Below, piece after piece: positions 63,820 through 64,000 of a stretch of DNA of 64,000 nt (positions are counted from its first letter, which is position 1; the number at the start of each line of letters is the position of its first letter). This DNA is from Phenylobacterium sp. GTDB lineage: Bacteria; Pseudomonadota; Alphaproteobacteria; Caulobacterales; Caulobacteraceae. The stretch spans positions 1-64,000 of the forward strand of contig NZ_JAUSLG010000073.1 in assembly GCF_030646615.1 (NCBI RefSeq). Reading direction: 5' to 3'. The notes below the pieces were generated by a model. That model saw only the letters and a list, made by a program, of their open reading frames with translations, had not been told where the DNA came from and made no database searches. The position numbers and the translations under genes are program-made.

Positions 63820-63934
63820 GTCATTCCCCACTTCAGGGTGGTGGCAACCAGACGGCGGCATGGTGCCCTAGGCCCCCGCGAAAGCGAGACGCTCCTCGGC
63901 GCCCCGGCGCACTTTGTTGCCTGTTATTCCCCAC
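63820..63934. repeat. Direct repeat GTYATTCCCCAC
   Basis: GTCATTCCCCAC at 63820-63831 and GTTATTCCCCAC at 63923-63934, 103 bases apart, each followed 6-7 bases later by TGG. Such ATTCCCCAC repeats can occur at the ends of some IS elements (IS21-like), but no transposase is in view. Confidence 0.35.
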
Positions 63935-64000
63935 CGCGCTTGGTCTCGAGAGCCGGCGCGGGGGCGGCCAACGTGGGCCACCCAGCTCCGCGGTCATCCT

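Larger units (their letters stand above)
63594..64000. other. Region upstream of ndvB to window end, 407 bases
   Basis: No gene is supported. It holds a weak FNR-type box at 63771-63784 and two copies of GTYATTCCCCAC at 63820 and 63923. The promoter of ndvB should lie here. Confidence 0.5.

Overview
The window reads as high-GC alphaproteobacterial DNA. Protein style (Tat-exported multicopper oxidases, CsoR and RcnR-type sensors, an NdvB-type giant glucan synthase) fits a member of the Caulobacterales or a neighbouring order; that placement is an inference from gene content, not a computed result. Genes are dense, mostly on the minus strand, and many neighbours overlap by 4 bases (ATGA or GTGA), so most of the window is a set of tight operons. 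I see no rRNA, tRNA, CRISPR array or intact insertion sequence.

The left part (1-28 kb) is a metal-resistance island. Positions 1-7.6 kb hold a nickel/cobalt/zinc block: a CzcCBA-type efflux pump (czcA cut by the window edge), a His-rich small protein, a His-tailed MFS exporter like NreB, a P1B-type ATPase with an atypical membrane motif, and an RcnR-like repressor with a G6-centred operator. Positions 7.8-16.3 kb hold copC-copD, two small secreted proteins and a CusCBA-CusF type copper/silver pump. Positions 16.3-22 kb hold a DUF411-HMA cassette, a DUF305 protein, copB-copA and a CnrYXH-like anti-sigma/sensor/sigma triad. Positions 22-28.3 kb hold an acyltransferase, a second DUF305 protein, an 18-cysteine four-helix copper-storage protein, small Met/His-rich exported proteins, and csoR divergent from a copper ATPase.

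The middle and right parts (28-55 kb) mix metabolism with more metal genes. One operon joins an ATP-grasp protein, a beta-CASP metallo-RNase, a thymidine/AMP-phosphorylase-like enzyme, a PRPP synthetase and MgtC. A second joins a membrane-anchored FAD/NAD-ferredoxin fusion, a bis-His diheme cytochrome b and a heptaheme cytochrome c. Next come an archaeal-type (type II) GAPDH, a second HMA-DUF411 cassette, tkt-tal-gnd of the pentose phosphate pathway, an aldehyde and an alcohol dehydrogenase, a second copA-copB pair and a second ECF sigma factor. The window ends with phosphoglucomutase translationally coupled to a 2844-residue cyclic beta-glucan synthase.

Two regulatory themes link the pieces. 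Three promoters of the MerR/CueR type (TTGACC, 19-base dyad spacer, weak -10) precede copA and both HMA genes, each ending about 32 bases before the start codon, yet no MerR gene lies in the window. Several TTGA-N6-TCAA boxes of the FNR/FixK type precede the alcohol dehydrogenase, a small exported protein, the second sigma factor and, in weaker form, the RNase, ATP-grasp and glucan synthase genes. This suggests that the metabolic part is a low-oxygen programme placed beside, and partly interleaved with, metal defence.
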